Source: Neoarius graeffei
Taxonomy: Eukaryota; Chordata; Actinopteri; Siluriformes; Ariidae
Length of the DNA stretch: 64,000 nt
NCBI RefSeq assembly: GCF_027579695.1
Contig: NC_083577.1
Span: forward strand, 33,920,698 to 33,984,697
Reading direction: 5' to 3'
Below, piece after piece: positions 19,201 through 28,105 of the stretch. The notes under the pieces were generated by a model. The model did not search any database. It saw only the letters and a list, made by a program, of their open reading frames with translations, and was not told the origin of the DNA. Position 1 is the stretch's first letter. Each line of letters starts with the position of its first letter. A program made the translations under genes and the position numbers.

Positions 19201-21706
19201 TAGCTAGTACAACAATTTGGAATGTACTGAAAAAGAAAGAAACTACTGGTGTACTGAGCAACAAACATCGAACAGGTCGGCCAAGGGTAACAACAGCAGT
19301 TGATGACAGAAACATTGTGAGAGCTGTGAAGAAACACCCAAAGACAACAGTCAGTGACATCACTGCCAAACTCCACAGGGCAGGGGTGAAGGTATCACAA
19401 TCCACTGTTCGAAGAAGACTTCGAGAGAAGAAATATAGAGGCCATACCACAAGATGCAAACCACTCATCAGCAAAAAGAATCAGAAGGCTAGATTGGATT
19501 TTGCAAAGAAGTACAGAGATCAGCCACAAAAGTTTTGGGACAAAGTTTTATGGACTGATGAGACCAAGATTAACCTCTACCAAAGTGATGGAAAGGCCAA
19601 AGTATGGAGAAAGAAAGGATCTGCTTATGATCCAAAACATACAAGCTCATCTGTGAAGCATGGTGGAGGTAATGTCATGGCTTGGGCTTGCATGGCTGCT
19701 TCTGGAACGGGCTCACTAGTCTTTATTGATGATGTAACTCATGATGGTAGCAGCAGAATGAATTCTGAAGTCTACAAAACCATTTTGTCTGGCAATTTAC
19801 AGAAAAATGCATCCAAACTAATTGGGAGAAGCTTCATCATGCAACAAGACAATGACCCAAAACACACTGCCAACACAACAAAGGACTTCATCAGGGGGAA
19901 AAAGTGGAAGGTCTTGGACTGGCCAAGTCAATCACCGGACCTTAACCCAATAGAGCATGTATTTTACCTCCTGAAGAGGAGACTGAAGGGAGAAACCCCC
20001 AGAAACAAACAACAACTGAAAGAGGCTGCAGTAAAGGCCTGGAACAGCATTTCAAATGAAGAATGCAACAGCCTGGTGAAGTCAATGGGTCGCAGGCTCA
20101 ATGCAGTTATTGCAAGTAAGGGTTATGCCACCAAATATTAAATGTTATTCACTTTAAGTTAATTTAATAATGTCTGTTCCAATACTTTTGCTCACTTGAA
20201 AAGTGGGTGGGTTCAAAGAAAAGGTTCTCTGTCCTGAATTGTTTAACACATCTAGATGTAAATACCATGAAATAAAAGCTGGAATTCTGAACTTTTGTCT
20301 CATATTCATCTTTTGATCTGAAACCCAAATGTCTTCGGTGTACAAAAAACCCCAAAGGAATTGACCTTGCCATTCCAATACTTTTGGAGGGGACTGTATA
20401 TATCTCATCTCATCATCTGTAGCCGCTTTATCCTGTTCTACAGGGTCGCAGGCAAGCTGGAGCCTATTCGAGCTGACTACGGGTGAAAGGCGGGATACAC
20501 CCTGGACAAGTAGCCAGGTCATCGCAGGGCTGACACATAGACACAGACAACCATTCACACTCACATTCACACCTACGGTCAATTTAGAGTCACCAGTTAA
20601 CCTAACCTGCATGTCTTTGGACTGTGGGGGAAACCAGAGCACCCGGAGGAAACCCACGCAGACAACATGCAAACTCCACACAGAAAGGCTCTCGCCGGCC
20701 ACGGGGCTCGAACCCGGACCTTCTTGCTGTGAGGCGACAGCGCTAACCACTACACCACCGTGCCGCCCCATTACTATTATTATTATTATTATTTGACCTT
20801 TCATGTTGCACTCATGTAACGTAAGGGGAGTTTTATGTTGAAAAGCTTCTATTTCTGTCAGACTGTTCAGTGTTTGAAGTGTGAGAAGAGGGACTGACTG
20901 AAAAAATTGAGTGTTTCAGCAGCTTACAAAAGTTTTTGAGTTGCAGTTATGATAAAGATTGTTTACATTTGTAATTTAAACACAGAAAAAGATGCAAGGC
21001 ATGTTAAGTTATACATGTTTATTGATAAACTTTATTACAGTTATCATTTATTTGATTAAGCAATATTAGCTCGTTCCATGCTAATGTAATGATTAAGTTA
21101 GATTAGCTCCATCGAAACAGAATGTAAAAAGGTGTGTGTGTGTGTGTGTGTGTGTTTTCAGCACCTGTAACTCTGGATCCCAACACTGTTCATCCTGAGC
21201 TCCTTGTATCTGATGATCTGACTAGTGTGAGACTCACTGATGAGGAACAGAAACTTCCTGATAATCCAGAGAGATTTGGTGATGAATGTTGGTGTATCCT
21301 GGGATCTGAAGGTTTTAGCTCAGGGACACATTACTGGGATGTTGAAGTTGGAGACTGTACAGACTGGGCTGTGGGTGTGATGACAGAATCTGCTCATATG
21401 AAGGAGAAGATATTCTCCAGAAGTGGTATCTGGTATGTGTGGTATTATGATGGTAAATATTTTGCAGTTTCTACACCACATCCAGTCACTCACCTCTCAG
21501 TAGCACAGAAACTCCAGAGGATCAGAGTAAAGCTGGACTGGGACAGAGGAAAACTGTCATTCTCTGACCCTCTCACTAACACACACTTACACACTTTCAC
21601 ACACACATTTACTGATAAATTACTGCCATTCCTACATGTGTTAGATGAAGAATCTCCTCTAAAGCTCCTCCCACTTCAGGTCTCTGTAAGCCCATGTTTA
21701 CATTAG
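3850..21706 (+). CDS. TRIM35-like E3 ubiquitin ligase, copy 1 (six exons, intact)
   Basis: Coding exons: 3850-4248 (RING and B-box2), 4728-4823, 18053-18283 (coiled coil), 18412-18434, 18521-18639 and 21162-21706 (PRY-SPRY). All introns start with GT and end with AG, phases match, and the total is 1413 bp (470 residues). The RING is C3HC4 (C12, C15, C27, H29, C32, C35, C48, C51). The B-box2 is complete (C89, H92, C100, D103, C108, C111, H117, H120). Exon 3 is a charged, E/K-rich helix. The B30.2 module (about 290-460) includes WDVEV and [10 protein letters not shown]. By family knowledge it is a cytoplasmic E3 ligase of the expanded fish TRIM set, often tied to antiviral immunity; its target is unknown. 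Exon lengths equal those of copy 2 except the last. Intron 2 is swollen to 13.2 kb by retrotransposons, and the last residues come from a mobile element. Expression is not shown. Confidence 0.85.
4289..4656 (-). mobile_element. tRNA-derived SINE, full-length, in TRIM copy 1 intron 1
   Basis: On the minus strand it starts with GGCGGCACGGTGGTGTAGTGG, whose GTGGTGTAGTGG part resembles a Pol III A box. A B-box-like GGGTTCGAGCCC follows at tRNA-like spacing. After about 300 bp of body it ends in a GATGAGATGA-type tail (read in reverse at 4289-4300). It accounts for most of intron 1 (479 bp). It resembles the fish DANA/Mermaid-type SINEs; the exact family is not verified. Confidence 0.8.
5028..5471 (-). 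repeat. 3' LTR of the Gmr1-type element
   Basis: It begins TGTTATGCCC and ends GCGCAACA on the plus strand, giving TG...CA termini. It is a direct repeat of 11210-11653. The internal purine tract lies immediately inside. Confidence 0.92.
5778..7556 (-). pseudogene. Gmr1-type polyprotein, C-terminal part: integrase tail, RT, RNase H
   Basis: This 592-codon segment continues the same frame after a TAA at 7565-7563. It opens with the integrase C-terminal GPY/F-like region (GPYTVVRQV, then HINLLKPYF) and then a spacer. RT follows with [20 protein letters not shown] and the catalytic YIDD near 6580. RNase H follows ([27 protein letters not shown]) and ends near 5778. Finding the integrase tail ahead of RT in one uninterrupted frame shows the Gmr1-type order directly. 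No RT motif looks mutated. Confidence 0.85.
7563..9710 (-). pseudogene. Gmr1-type polyprotein, middle part: gag C-terminus, protease, integrase
   Basis: This segment shares its frame with the flanking segments. It carries a CCHC zinc knuckle (C-H-F-C-x4-H-x4-C, near 9325-9370), then an aspartic protease active site of the form RDTGASESF near 9010-9030. Integrase follows: an HHCC zinc-binding region (ending [13 protein letters not shown] near 8250), catalytic Asp in LIIDCVG near 8150, Asp in QSDRGSNF near 7970, and Glu in [11 protein letters not shown] near 7860. It ends at TAA 7565-7563. Apart from the bounding stop codons I see no lesion. Confidence 0.82.
9768..10463 (-). pseudogene. Gmr1-type gag, N-terminal part
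   Basis: The frame opens with an ATG at 10463. It encodes a helical, lysine- and glutamine-rich segment ([20 protein letters not shown] near the middle, likely coiled coil) and then a capsid-like region with [14 protein letters not shown] and [18 protein letters not shown] at 9767-9765 stops it in the sequence EAYRQ, while the same frame continues beyond into the next segment. The 746-bp leader between this ATG and the 5' LTR is non-coding. Confidence 0.75.
11210..11653 (-). repeat. 5' LTR of the Gmr1-type element
   Basis: This is the promoter-bearing LTR for minus-strand transcription. It differs from the 3' LTR at only one visible position in 444 bp, so the insertion is young on an evolutionary scale. 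The adjacent primer-binding-site-like sequence lies at 11191-11207. Confidence 0.92.
11990..12140 (+). repeat. Dispersed repeat ending in a TTCACTGTG motif
   Basis: The segment GAAGTGCCCTTGAGTGCC... to GAATTTCACTGTGC recurs at about 55533-55735 in this window (GAGGTGCCCTTGAGCG..., TGCAGAGAGGAAATTTCAC). It is non-coding and is a familiar element in fish 3' flanks. The family name was not established. Confidence 0.6.
12156..12385 (-). mobile_element. 5'-truncated SINE, later split by the sushi-type element
   Basis: The 3' portion of the tRNA-derived SINE lies at 12156-12385 and a further ~27 bp resume at 17703-17729. A 12-bp duplication AAGAAAAATTCA (12144-12155 and 17730-17741) brackets the two halves, so the SINE inserted first, already lacking its tRNA-like head. 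The LTR element then entered it, duplicating CAGAC. Confidence 0.8.
12386..12863 (-). repeat. 3' LTR of the sushi-type element
   Basis: Termini are TG...CA on both strands. In minus-strand orientation it has a TATA box at 12709-12702 and, about 31 nt downstream of its first base, ACGGAGTCTTT (12678-12668), the proposed start of R. Confidence 0.93.
12875..13390 (-). pseudogene. Sushi-type pol C-terminus: integrase tail and chromodomain, downstream of a stop
   Basis: This stretch is in the same frame as the long pol segment but lies beyond the TAG at 13393-13391. It contains an integrase GPF-type region ([15 protein letters not shown]) and a chromodomain ([20 protein letters not shown], then [11 protein letters not shown] near 12950). 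By family knowledge, chromodomains bias integration toward marked chromatin. It ends right at the polypurine tract, so nothing else is encoded. Confidence 0.82.
13391..16270 (-). pseudogene. Sushi-type pol: protease, RT, RNase H, integrase core
   Basis: The pol frame is -1 relative to gag and overlaps it at 16174-16270. In order: protease active site [12 protein letters not shown] near 16060; RT with YLDDILIFS near 15125; RNase H with [11 protein letters not shown] near 14470; integrase zinc finger ending CEVCTRTK near 14030; then catalytic residues in VDFITGLP (near 13935), SDRGPQFSS (near 13755) and NGQTERLNQ (near 13640). It stops at TAG 13393-13391, about 170 codons before the natural end. 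The first Met of the open frame is unlikely to be used, since entry should be by frameshift at 16213-16207. Confidence 0.85.
16174..17211 (-). CDS. Sushi-type gag, intact 345 aa
   Basis: The ATG (17211-17209) lies two bases after the primer-binding segment. There is an N-terminal coiled coil (about 30-65), a Pro-rich repeat ([17 protein letters not shown], about 68-90), a capsid-like domain (about 105-270) and a single CCHC knuckle ([14 protein letters not shown], about 318-331). It belongs to the gag family from which mammalian PEG10/RTL genes were domesticated. The frame is uninterrupted to its stop at 16174, so gag could still be made. Confidence 0.85.
   Translation of the reverse strand: MTDSAEAASTVYPANLQGIMAALTRFGATMDAHGRTLTSQREALARHEELLQQIGKTLAQLTSLPASPAPDPVPAPDPVPAPDPAPTPAPVPPAMLPSSPREPSLPAPQRYDGKHSECREFLTQCQLTFELQPTTYTTDRRKIAFVITLLAGKARAWATAIWQRQGPECFDFQLFSEEMLRVFDQADISTDAARKLMSIRQGGSVADYAISFRTLAAVSGWNETALVSAFHHGLSDPIKDGLASIGCPSDLETLISHAIRLDNRMRERHQALSPPSLPTSTWRPSTSFSDCPEPMQVGRTRLSASERERRRRDKCCIYCGKPGHFRASCPELLGKGPPHPAEGGL
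16207..16213 (-). promoter_or_regulatory. Candidate -1 frameshift heptamer GGGAAAA
   Basis: On the minus strand the heptamer reads G GGA AAA in the gag frame (codon boundary at 16212), exactly the X_XXY_YYZ pattern. A -1 slip joins gag to the pol frame (GGG AAA AGG). The related gene PEG10 uses GGGAAAC at its gag-pol junction (established knowledge). Confidence 0.65.
17213..17223 (-). promoter_or_regulatory. Candidate self-priming primer-binding segment
   Basis: One nt inside the 5' LTR, the minus strand reads AAAGACTCCGT. Its reverse complement, ACGGAGTCTTT, lies in each LTR (17517-17507 and 12678-12668), 31 nt downstream of the first base of the TATA box. The 11-nt match fits the Tf1/sushi mechanism, in which the 5' end of the RNA folds back as primer. 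Confidence 0.65.
17225..17702 (-). repeat. 5' LTR of the sushi-type element
   Basis: It appears identical to the 3' LTR. TATA box on the minus strand at 17548-17541. Near its gag-proximal end (17231-17297) it has a hairpin whose strand contains A-box-like (TGGCCTAGTGG) and B-box-like (GGTTCGAATCC) strings. Confidence 0.93.
18757..20396 (+). mobile_element. Tc1-like DNA transposon, apparently complete
   Basis: Inverted repeats of about 220 bp begin CAGTCCCCTCCAAAAGTATT at 18757 and end with the complement at 20396. The motif TCCAAAAGTATTGGAA near the tip has inner counterparts (AAAAGTATTGGAACATG near 18965), the IR/DR layout of Tc1-like elements. The right flank is TA (20397); the left flank now reads CA, so the TA duplication has mutated on that side. 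It lies in intron 5 of TRIM copy 1, in the sense orientation. Confidence 0.9.
19104..20141 (+). CDS. Tc1-like transposase, intact 345 aa
   Basis: The frame is full-length for the family (about 340 residues). It has an N-terminal paired-like helix-turn-helix pair ([20 protein letters not shown] and [13 protein letters not shown]), a GRPR hook between the halves (TGRPRVTT), and a DD34E catalytic triad. The Asp residues are in WTDETK and QQDNDPKH and the Glu in LNPIEH, with 34 residues between the second Asp and Glu. By family knowledge it cuts at TA-flanked inverted repeats and reinserts the DNA at TA. No stop or frameshift is seen, so this copy may encode an active enzyme. Expression from within a TRIM intron is not shown. 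Confidence 0.9.
   Translation: MKTRDLSMGEKQTILKLREEGKSIRAIAQTLGIASTTIWNVLKKKETTGVLSNKHRTGRPRVTTAVDDRNIVRAVKKHPKTTVSDITAKLHRAGVKVSQSTVRRRLREKKYRGHTTRCKPLISKKNQKARLDFAKKYRDQPQKFWDKVLWTDETKINLYQSDGKAKVWRKKGSAYDPKHTSSSVKHGGGNVMAWACMAASGTGSLVFIDDVTHDGSSRMNSEVYKTILSGNLQKNASKLIGRSFIMQQDNDPKHTANTTKDFIRGKKWKVLDWPSQSPDLNPIEHVFYLLKRRLKGETPRNKQQLKEAAVKAWNSISNEECNSLVKSMGRRLNAVIASKGYATKY
20403..20767 (-). mobile_element. tRNA-derived SINE in TRIM copy 1 intron 5
   Basis: This is a full-length copy on the minus strand, head near 20767 and tail (ATCTCATCTCATC in reverse) at 20403. It abuts the Tc1 element almost directly. No clear target duplication was seen. Confidence 0.8.
21133..21154 (+). repeat. (TG)11 tract replacing the polypyrimidine stretch before exon 6
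   Basis: Eleven TG dinucleotides are followed by TTTTCAG and exon 6 at 21162. TRIM copy 2 has the same layout with (TG)20. Confidence 0.85.
21162..21706 (+). CDS. TRIM copy 1, exon 6: PRY-SPRY (B30.2), with transposon-derived end
   Basis: The exon encodes [20 protein letters not shown] onward, then [18 protein letters not shown], then [10 protein letters not shown], a full B30.2 ligand-binding module. The homologous stop of copy 2 (CTTCACTAG) is replaced here by CTTCAGGTCTCTG. The frame then runs into the inverted repeat of the element starting at 21690 and stops at its TAG (21704-21706), adding eight residues (VSVSPCLH). Confidence 0.88.
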
Positions 21707-22391
21707 ACCATATCAGCGGATCATTAGATTAACGTTTTTAAAACGATTAGTGTGCACACAGCAACACCAATACACGATTTACGTGCACACAGCAATACCA
21801 ATACACGGATACGCTCGGCTCCGCAGGCATCCTGCGCTCCAAATCACTCCGCCCTGAACAGCGAGTGCCCTCTGGAGGGTGCGCACTCCGGCCCTGCGCA
21901 GCTCACAGAGCGCGCGAGTGAAGTGGACAAGCAGTGTTTTCGGGACTGAGCCGCTGTGTGTGTGATCCCAGCGCACATCACTTACCACTTGCAAGTGGAA
22001 GGATGGCAAGCCTAAAGACAATCATAACTACACAATGGGCAGTATTTGCATCAGTATTTGCAGTATTTTCATACTTTTATACTCTTTAATGAAAGGTGAT
22101 ACAAGGCAGAAGTCCGCGCCGTTTTTCAGCAGTCGTGTCACATGACCAACGCCAGCGAATCAGGAAGGTGGATGTCACAGTGACGTTGTCCAATGACGAC
22201 GCCAGCTAGAGCTCAGCACAGCGTATCCGCGTATTCTGAATGTTTACACAGCACCGGAGCTGACACGATCTGGATTGAATACGTGGACGCTGGTGGATTC
22301 CCGTTTCCCGGCGTTTCCAGGCGGTTTAATGTAAACGGACAGTGCATCCGCGAAGAAAACGAGACAGATACGGTCTAATGTAAACGTAGCC
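21690..22391. mobile_element. MITE-like element with TAA target duplication (PIF/Harbinger-like)
   Basis: The left end GCCCATGTTTACATTAGACC and the complement of the right end, GGCTACGTTTACATTAGACC, form an imperfect inverted repeat. TAA flanks both sides (21687-21689 and 22392-22394). It is 702 bp, without a transposase. Internally a ~31-bp unit (GTGCACACAGCAAC/TACC...) is tandemly repeated near 21752-21812. A 3-bp TNA-type duplication suggests PIF/Harbinger, which is an inference. Confidence 0.72.
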
Positions 22392-22980
22392 TAATAAGAG
22401 TGAATCAGGTGTGGGTTTCCTGAAAGCCTCTTCAGGCTAAGAGGATCTTTAATGACCTCTTTAAGTTCCATTGTTAAGCTAACGTGGTTTTCCTAAACAT
22501 CATCGCCAAAGTAGTACTTTAGTTCGCTTTTAATTTATGATGGATCTAGATCACTCTTTCACAACAAAGAGCATCTCCTCGCAGTCAATGTGCATGCACC
22601 TCTGAGGGATGAGCGGAAACTGGTTTTGAATCTGCTGCCGGTGTTATTTTTTTTCTTGTACATTATTTTTCTTGACCATTGCAAGTACATCAAGTTAATT
22701 ATTAAATAAATATATGTAAATCATTCTGAATATATTTCAATATTTTATGGAATTACATATCAATATCGTAATGTCACATTGATATCGCCACATTTTAATC
22801 AAATTTAACTCCATTAGGCAAGGGATTGTCTCATTTAGTGTCATAAATGAGACAAATTTCTGCACCTCTAACATTCTGTGTGTGTGTGTGTGTGTGTAAT
22901 TGCTAGGTTTTGATCTGTCTGTACCGAAGGAGGTTAAATTAACAAAGTATGATCTCAGTCACTGACACATGCCAAACATA
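22392..22980. other. Intergenic, no gene seen
   Basis: AT-rich spacer with a (GT)n tract at about 22876-22897. No conserved coding signal on either strand. Confidence 0.6.
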
Positions 22981-22982
22981 TA

Positions 22983-24587
22983 CAGTGGTGCTTGAAAGTT
23001 TGTGAACCCTTTAGAATTTTCTATATTTCTGCATAAATATGACCTAAAACATCATCAGATTTTCCCACAAGTCCTAAAAGTAGATAAAGAGAACCCAGTT
23101 AAACAAATGAGACAAAAATATTGTACTTGGTCATTTATTTATTGAGGAAAATGATCCAATATTACATATCTGTGAGTGGCAAAAGTATGTGAACGTCTAG
23201 GATTAGTTAATTTGAAGGTGAAATTAGAGTCAGGTGTTTTCAATCAAGGAGATGACAATCAGGTGTGAGTGGGCACCCTGTTTTATTTAAAGAACAGGGA
23301 TCTATCAAAGTCTGATCTTCACAACACATGTTTGTGGAAGTGCATCATGGCATGAACAAAGGAGATTTCTGAGGACCTCAGAAAATGCGTTGTTGATGCT
23401 CATCAGGCTGGAAAAGGTTACAAAACCATCTCTAAAGAGTTTGGACTCCACCAATCCACAGTCAGACAGATTGTGTACAAATGGAGGAAATTCAAGACCA
23501 TTGTTACCCTCCCCAGGAGTGGTTGACCAACAAAGATCACTCCAAGAGCAAGGCGTGTAATAGTTGGCGAGGTCACAAAGGACCCCAGGGTAACTTCTAA
23601 GCAACTGAAGGCCTCTCTCACACTGGCTAATGTTAATGTTCATGAGTCCACCATCGGGAGAACACTGAACAACAATGGTGTGCATGGCAGGGTTGCAAGG
23701 AGAAAGCCACTGTTTTCCAAAAAGAACATTGCTGCTCATCTGCAGTTTGCTAAAGATCATGTGGACAAGCCAGAAGGATATTGGAAAAATGTTTTGTGGA
23801 CAGATGAGTCCAAAATAGAACTTTTTGGTTTAAATGAGAAGCGTTATGTTTGGAGGAAGGAAAACACTGCATTCCAGCATAAGAACCTTATCCCATCTGT
23901 GAAACATGGTGGTGGTAGTATCATGGTTTGGGCCTGTTTTGCTGCATCTGGGCCAGGACGGCTTGCCATCATTGATGGAACAATGAATTCTGAATGATAC
24001 CAACGAATCCTAAAGGAAAATGTCAGGACATCTGTCCATGTACTGAATCTCAAGAGAAGGTGGGTCATGCAGCAAGACAACGACCCTAAGCACACAAGTC
24101 GTTCTACCAAAGAATGGTTAAAGAAGAATAAAGTTAATGTTTTGGAATGGCCAAGTCAAAGTCCTGACCTTAATCCAATCAAAATGTTGTGGAAGGACCT
24201 GAAGCGAGCAGTTCATGTAAGGAAACCCACCAACATCCCAGAGTTGAAGCTGTTCTGTACAGAGGAATGGGCTAAAATTCCTCCAAGCCGGTGTGCAGGA
24301 CTGATTAACAGTTACCAGAAACATTTAGTTGCAGTTATTGCTGCACAAGGGGATCACACCAGATACTGAAAGCAAAGGTTCACATACTTTTGCCACTCAT
24401 AGATGTGTAATGTTGGATCATTTTCCTCAATAAATAAATGACCAAGTATAATATTTTTGTCTCATTTGTTTAACTGGGTTCTCTATTTACTTTTCGGACT
24501 TGTGTAAAAATCTGATGTTGTTTTAGGCCATATTTATGCAGAAATACAGAAAATTCTAAAGGGTTCACATACTTTCAAGCACCACTG
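22983..24587 (+). mobile_element. Tc1-like transposon, decayed
   Basis: The ends CAGTGGTGCTTGAAAG at 22983 and its complement ending at 24587 are flanked by TA on both sides (22981-22982 and 24588-24589). It is 1605 bp. A truncated relative lies at 52805-53315. Confidence 0.88.
23347..24369 (+). pseudogene. Tc1-like transposase pseudogene
   Basis: Homology runs from the N-terminal helix-turn-helix (KTISKEFGLHQSTVRQIVYK) through WTDESKIELFG and [12 protein letters not shown] to a terminus HTRY. Stops occur just after the first ATG, after the LPRSG motif (near 23524) and after MNSE (near 23995). The catalytic Glu position reads Lys (LNPIKMLW), so even read-through would give an inactive enzyme. 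Confidence 0.85.
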
Positions 24588-24589
24588 TA

Positions 24590-25371
24590 TGTGTTTGAAA
24601 GGAAAACATTGCCAACTTGGCATTGTGGATCACAGTTGAAATAATCCTGACTGCATGATTGGGTAACAGTGAAATGAGCAGGCTCAGGGAACACATTTAC
24701 TTAATTATTTAGCTTATTATTTGCTCATTCTTTCATGTGAAATTTGGTTCATTTAATTAAAAAACACACTTGTAGTAAAAAATGTTGTCCAAAAATGTAA
24801 AATATTTCCAATTATTAACTACCACATTATATATGTAATGCTTAACGATGATACAATACAGTAACATATTTTAAGTACTCCATATGTCATTGACGTTCGG
24901 TTAAAAACGAGTGCCATGTGACCTCATCGACTGGATTTAGCAACTACTGCCTTCAGCAAATACAGCACTAATGCCTTTAGCAGCTACTGAGGCCCAATAA
25001 GTTCTTAGTAAAGTTGCTCGTAAGACTCCTTCTTACAAGTGTGTTTGGGAAAACCATGTACAGAGACAATTGCTTAAGAGCGTCTTTAAAATCGCTCTTG
25101 AGACCTAAATGCAATGTTATCAGGAAACCCACCCCAGCTCTGTTAGAACTGATATTGTATTATTCTAGTTCATTCATGAAATATTGCAGATTAAAAGATT
25201 AAATGTTCTTTGTTTCGGTCTTTTTTTTCCCTTTTGGAAACCCTGAAAAACACATTGTGATTTTTTTTTTAAGTGACTCAACTCAAAATATTTACAGAAT
25301 ATCTTGAAATAATGAATTAATTCAAATAAAAAGATCTCAAAATATATTATCATGATTTATTTTGAAAGTCA
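24590..25371. other. Intergenic, no gene seen
   Basis: AT-rich spacer with no coding or RNA signal that I can support. Confidence 0.6.
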
Positions 25372-25738
25372 GGGCGGCATGTTTGTGTAGTGTTTAGCAC
25401 TGTCGCCTCACAGCAAGAAGGTCCGGGTTCGAGCTCGGTGGCTGATGGTGGCCTTTCTGTGCGGAGTTTGCATGGTCTCCCCGTGTCTGCGTGGGTTTCC
25501 TCTGGGTGCTCCAGTTTCCCCCACAGTCCAAAGACATGCAGGCTAGGCTAATTGTTGGCTCTAAATTGACTGTAGATGTGAGTGTGAATGGTTGATTGTC
25601 TCTATGTGTCAGCCCTGCGATGATCTGGCGATTTGTCCAGGGTGTACCCCACCTTTCGCCCATAGTCAGCTAGGATAGGCTCCAGCTTGCCTACGACCCC
25701 TGCACAGGATAAGCGGTTACAGATAATGGATGGATGGA
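25372..25738 (+). mobile_element. tRNA-derived SINE, older subtype with GGAT tail
   Basis: It starts GGGCGGCATGTTTGTGTAGTG, has a GGGTTCGAGCTC B-box-like string and ends in repeated GGAT rather than GATGA. It is more diverged than the GATGA-tailed copies. Confidence 0.78.
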
Positions 25739-26293
25739 TTTTGACAGTCTGAGTCAGTCAAAATAATAAGTTAAATAATGACATACTCTCTTGAAATAAC
25801 AAGCTATTAACTCAAAATAATGGCATAACTTTTAATTAAAATCACAACAGTATTTGACAGGTCAAATGAGCTGAAAATATTATTGAATTTTATTGCTGTA
25901 TTTTAAATAAACTGAGAATTTGAAAGTGCATGCCTTTACTGTATTTTCTACTTGTTAGGGCCATGCTGTTAATCTTGGATGAAATGTTTTAGCTCTGTGT
26001 GTGTGTGTGTGTGTGTGAAACTGTGCAATGGAGGAGAATTCAAGCTTTAAATTTCCCTCCACCATCATTTTGTGGTTTTACAAAGATCAGATGGATTTGT
26101 ATGTTAATCCTACATTAGGTGATGATTCACAAGTTCAAATAAATTCAGAGTAAAATAAAATCACTTTGGTCATACTGATATTAAATTTTGTTAATCTACA
26201 TAATTGGACAATTAAAACATGCACAAATAAATACATATGTAATGTGTGTAATGTTTATTATTAACAGTTAAAATGTTAATAGTTAGTTACATA
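25739..26293. other. Intergenic, no gene seen
   Basis: AT-rich spacer with a (GT)n run near 25998-26018. Confidence 0.55.
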
Positions 26294-26590
26294 TACAGTA
26301 GCTCTGGAAAAAATTAAGACCACTCTTTTTTTTCTTAAATCAGCATCTCTATGTATGGCAACCATTTCATTCCAGTGTCTGTGCTGGAATTCCAACACAA
26401 GCACACCTTGTTTTACTTAATAAGGTACTGATTAGGTGATCACCTGAACCAAATTTTATTTACTGAGGAAAAGTATAAAAAACATTGTTGTCATCATCAC
26501 TATCCTCTTGCAGTAGGACCAGTTTGGATGGCAAAAACAGTGCTAGTAGTACCTTTAATTTAATTGGAATACAAAAATATCTATTCATCA

Positions 26591-27596
26591 TGCCAAAGGA
26601 GTTAAAAAAAGTTTTGAGTGAGAAAAAGAAGGGTTCAATTCTGGTTTTATTGGCAGAGGGATACAGTGAGTATCAGGTTATTTCCATCCTCAAAATTTCA
26701 AAGATGGCAGTTCATAAGAACACAGTCAAGCAGCTTACATTGGGGAAAACAAAATTACAGAGTGACAGAGGGTGAACATGACTCCCCACTGACTGGGATG
26801 ATCATCAACTCCTTTGAATGTCACTCAACAACTGCAGGATGACCTCAAGTGACCAACAATAAGAAAGGCAAATGGCAGCTGGGGTTAAGTCCATGGCATG
26901 GGCAGTTCAAAACAGGTTCCTCCAGGCAGAGTTGAAGTCATGCAAAGCTAGACAAAAGCCCTTCTTCAATGAGAAGCAAAGAAGAGCCAGGCTGAGGCTT
27001 GTTAAAGACCATAAGGATTGGACTGTGGAGGACTGGAGTAAGGTCATCTTCTCCGATGAGCCTAATTTTCAGCTTTTCCCATCACCTGGTCATCTAATGG
27101 TGAGACGGAGACCTGGAGAGACCTACAAGCCACAGTGTCTTGCACCCATTGTGAAATTTGGTGGAAGATCTGTGATGATCTGGGGGTGCTTCAGCAAGGC
27201 TGGAATAGGGCAGATTTTTGTTTGTGAAGGACACATGAATCAAGCCATGTACAAGGTTATGCTGAAAGAAAACTTGCTTCCATCTGCTCTGACAATGTTC
27301 CCTAACCCTGAGGATTGGGTTTTCTAGCAGAACAATACTCCATGCTATACAGCCAGTTCAATCAAGGTGTGGATGGAGGACCACAAGATCAAGACCCTGT
27401 CATAGCCAGCCCAATCTCCAGACCTGAACCCCATTGAAAACTTCTGGAACATGATCAACAGGAAGATGGATGGTCAGAGCCATCACACAAAGCTGAGCTG
27501 ATTTAATTTTTGCACAAGAAGTGGCATAAAATCACCCAAGGGCAACATGAAAGACTATTGAAGAGCATGGCAAGATGCATGAAAGTTGTGATTTAA
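26591..27596 (+). pseudogene. Tc1-like transposase pseudogene
   Basis: Fragments include an N-terminal helix-turn-helix (AEGYSEYQVISILKISKMAV), a core with VEDWSKVIFSDEPNFQLF and VMIWGCFSKAGIGQI, and [11 protein letters not shown]. Several stops (near 26773, 27325, 27403, 27498) and a frameshift near 26850 make it non-functional. Confidence 0.8.
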
Positions 27597-27743
27597 ATGT
27601 CAGGGTTATTCCATGAAATATTGATTGCTGGACTTATCCTTAGTTTAAACATTGTTGCTTAAAGTTGAATATGAGCTTGATTTCTATGCATTATTCAAGA
27701 TGTGAAAACACTTCATCTTTTTTTGTTATTTTGATCAGTTGTC

Positions 27744-28105
27744 GGGCGGCACGGTGGTGTAGTGGTTAGCGCTGTCGCCTCACAGCAAGAAGGTCCTGGG
27801 TTCGAGCCCCGGGGCCGGCGAGGGCCTTTCTGTGTGGAGTTTGCATGTTCTCCCCGTGTCCGCGTGGGTTTCCTCCGGGTACTCCGGTTTCCCCCACAGT
27901 CCAAAGACATGCAAGTTAGGTTAACTGGTGACTCTAAATTGACCGTAGGTGTGAATGGTTGTCTGTGTCTATGTGTCAGCCCTGTGATGACCTGGCGACT
28001 TGTCCAGGGTATACCCCGCCTTTCGCCCGTAGTCAGCTGGGATAGGCTCCAGCTTGCCTGCGACCCTGTAGAAGGATAAAGCGGCTAGAGATAATGAGAT
28101 GAGAT
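27744..28105 (+). mobile_element. tRNA-derived SINE nested in the Tc1-like element
   Basis: An exact 11-bp duplication GATCAGTTGTC flanks it (27733-27743 and 28106-28116). It has a full head (GGGCGGCACGGTGGTGTAGTG) and a GATGAGAT tail. Confidence 0.9.

Noticed and set aside
25394-25460. tRNA gene candidates in SINE heads
   Set aside because: The A- and B-box-like strings belong to SINEs. The bodies continue for 300 bp and do not end as mature tRNA genes.
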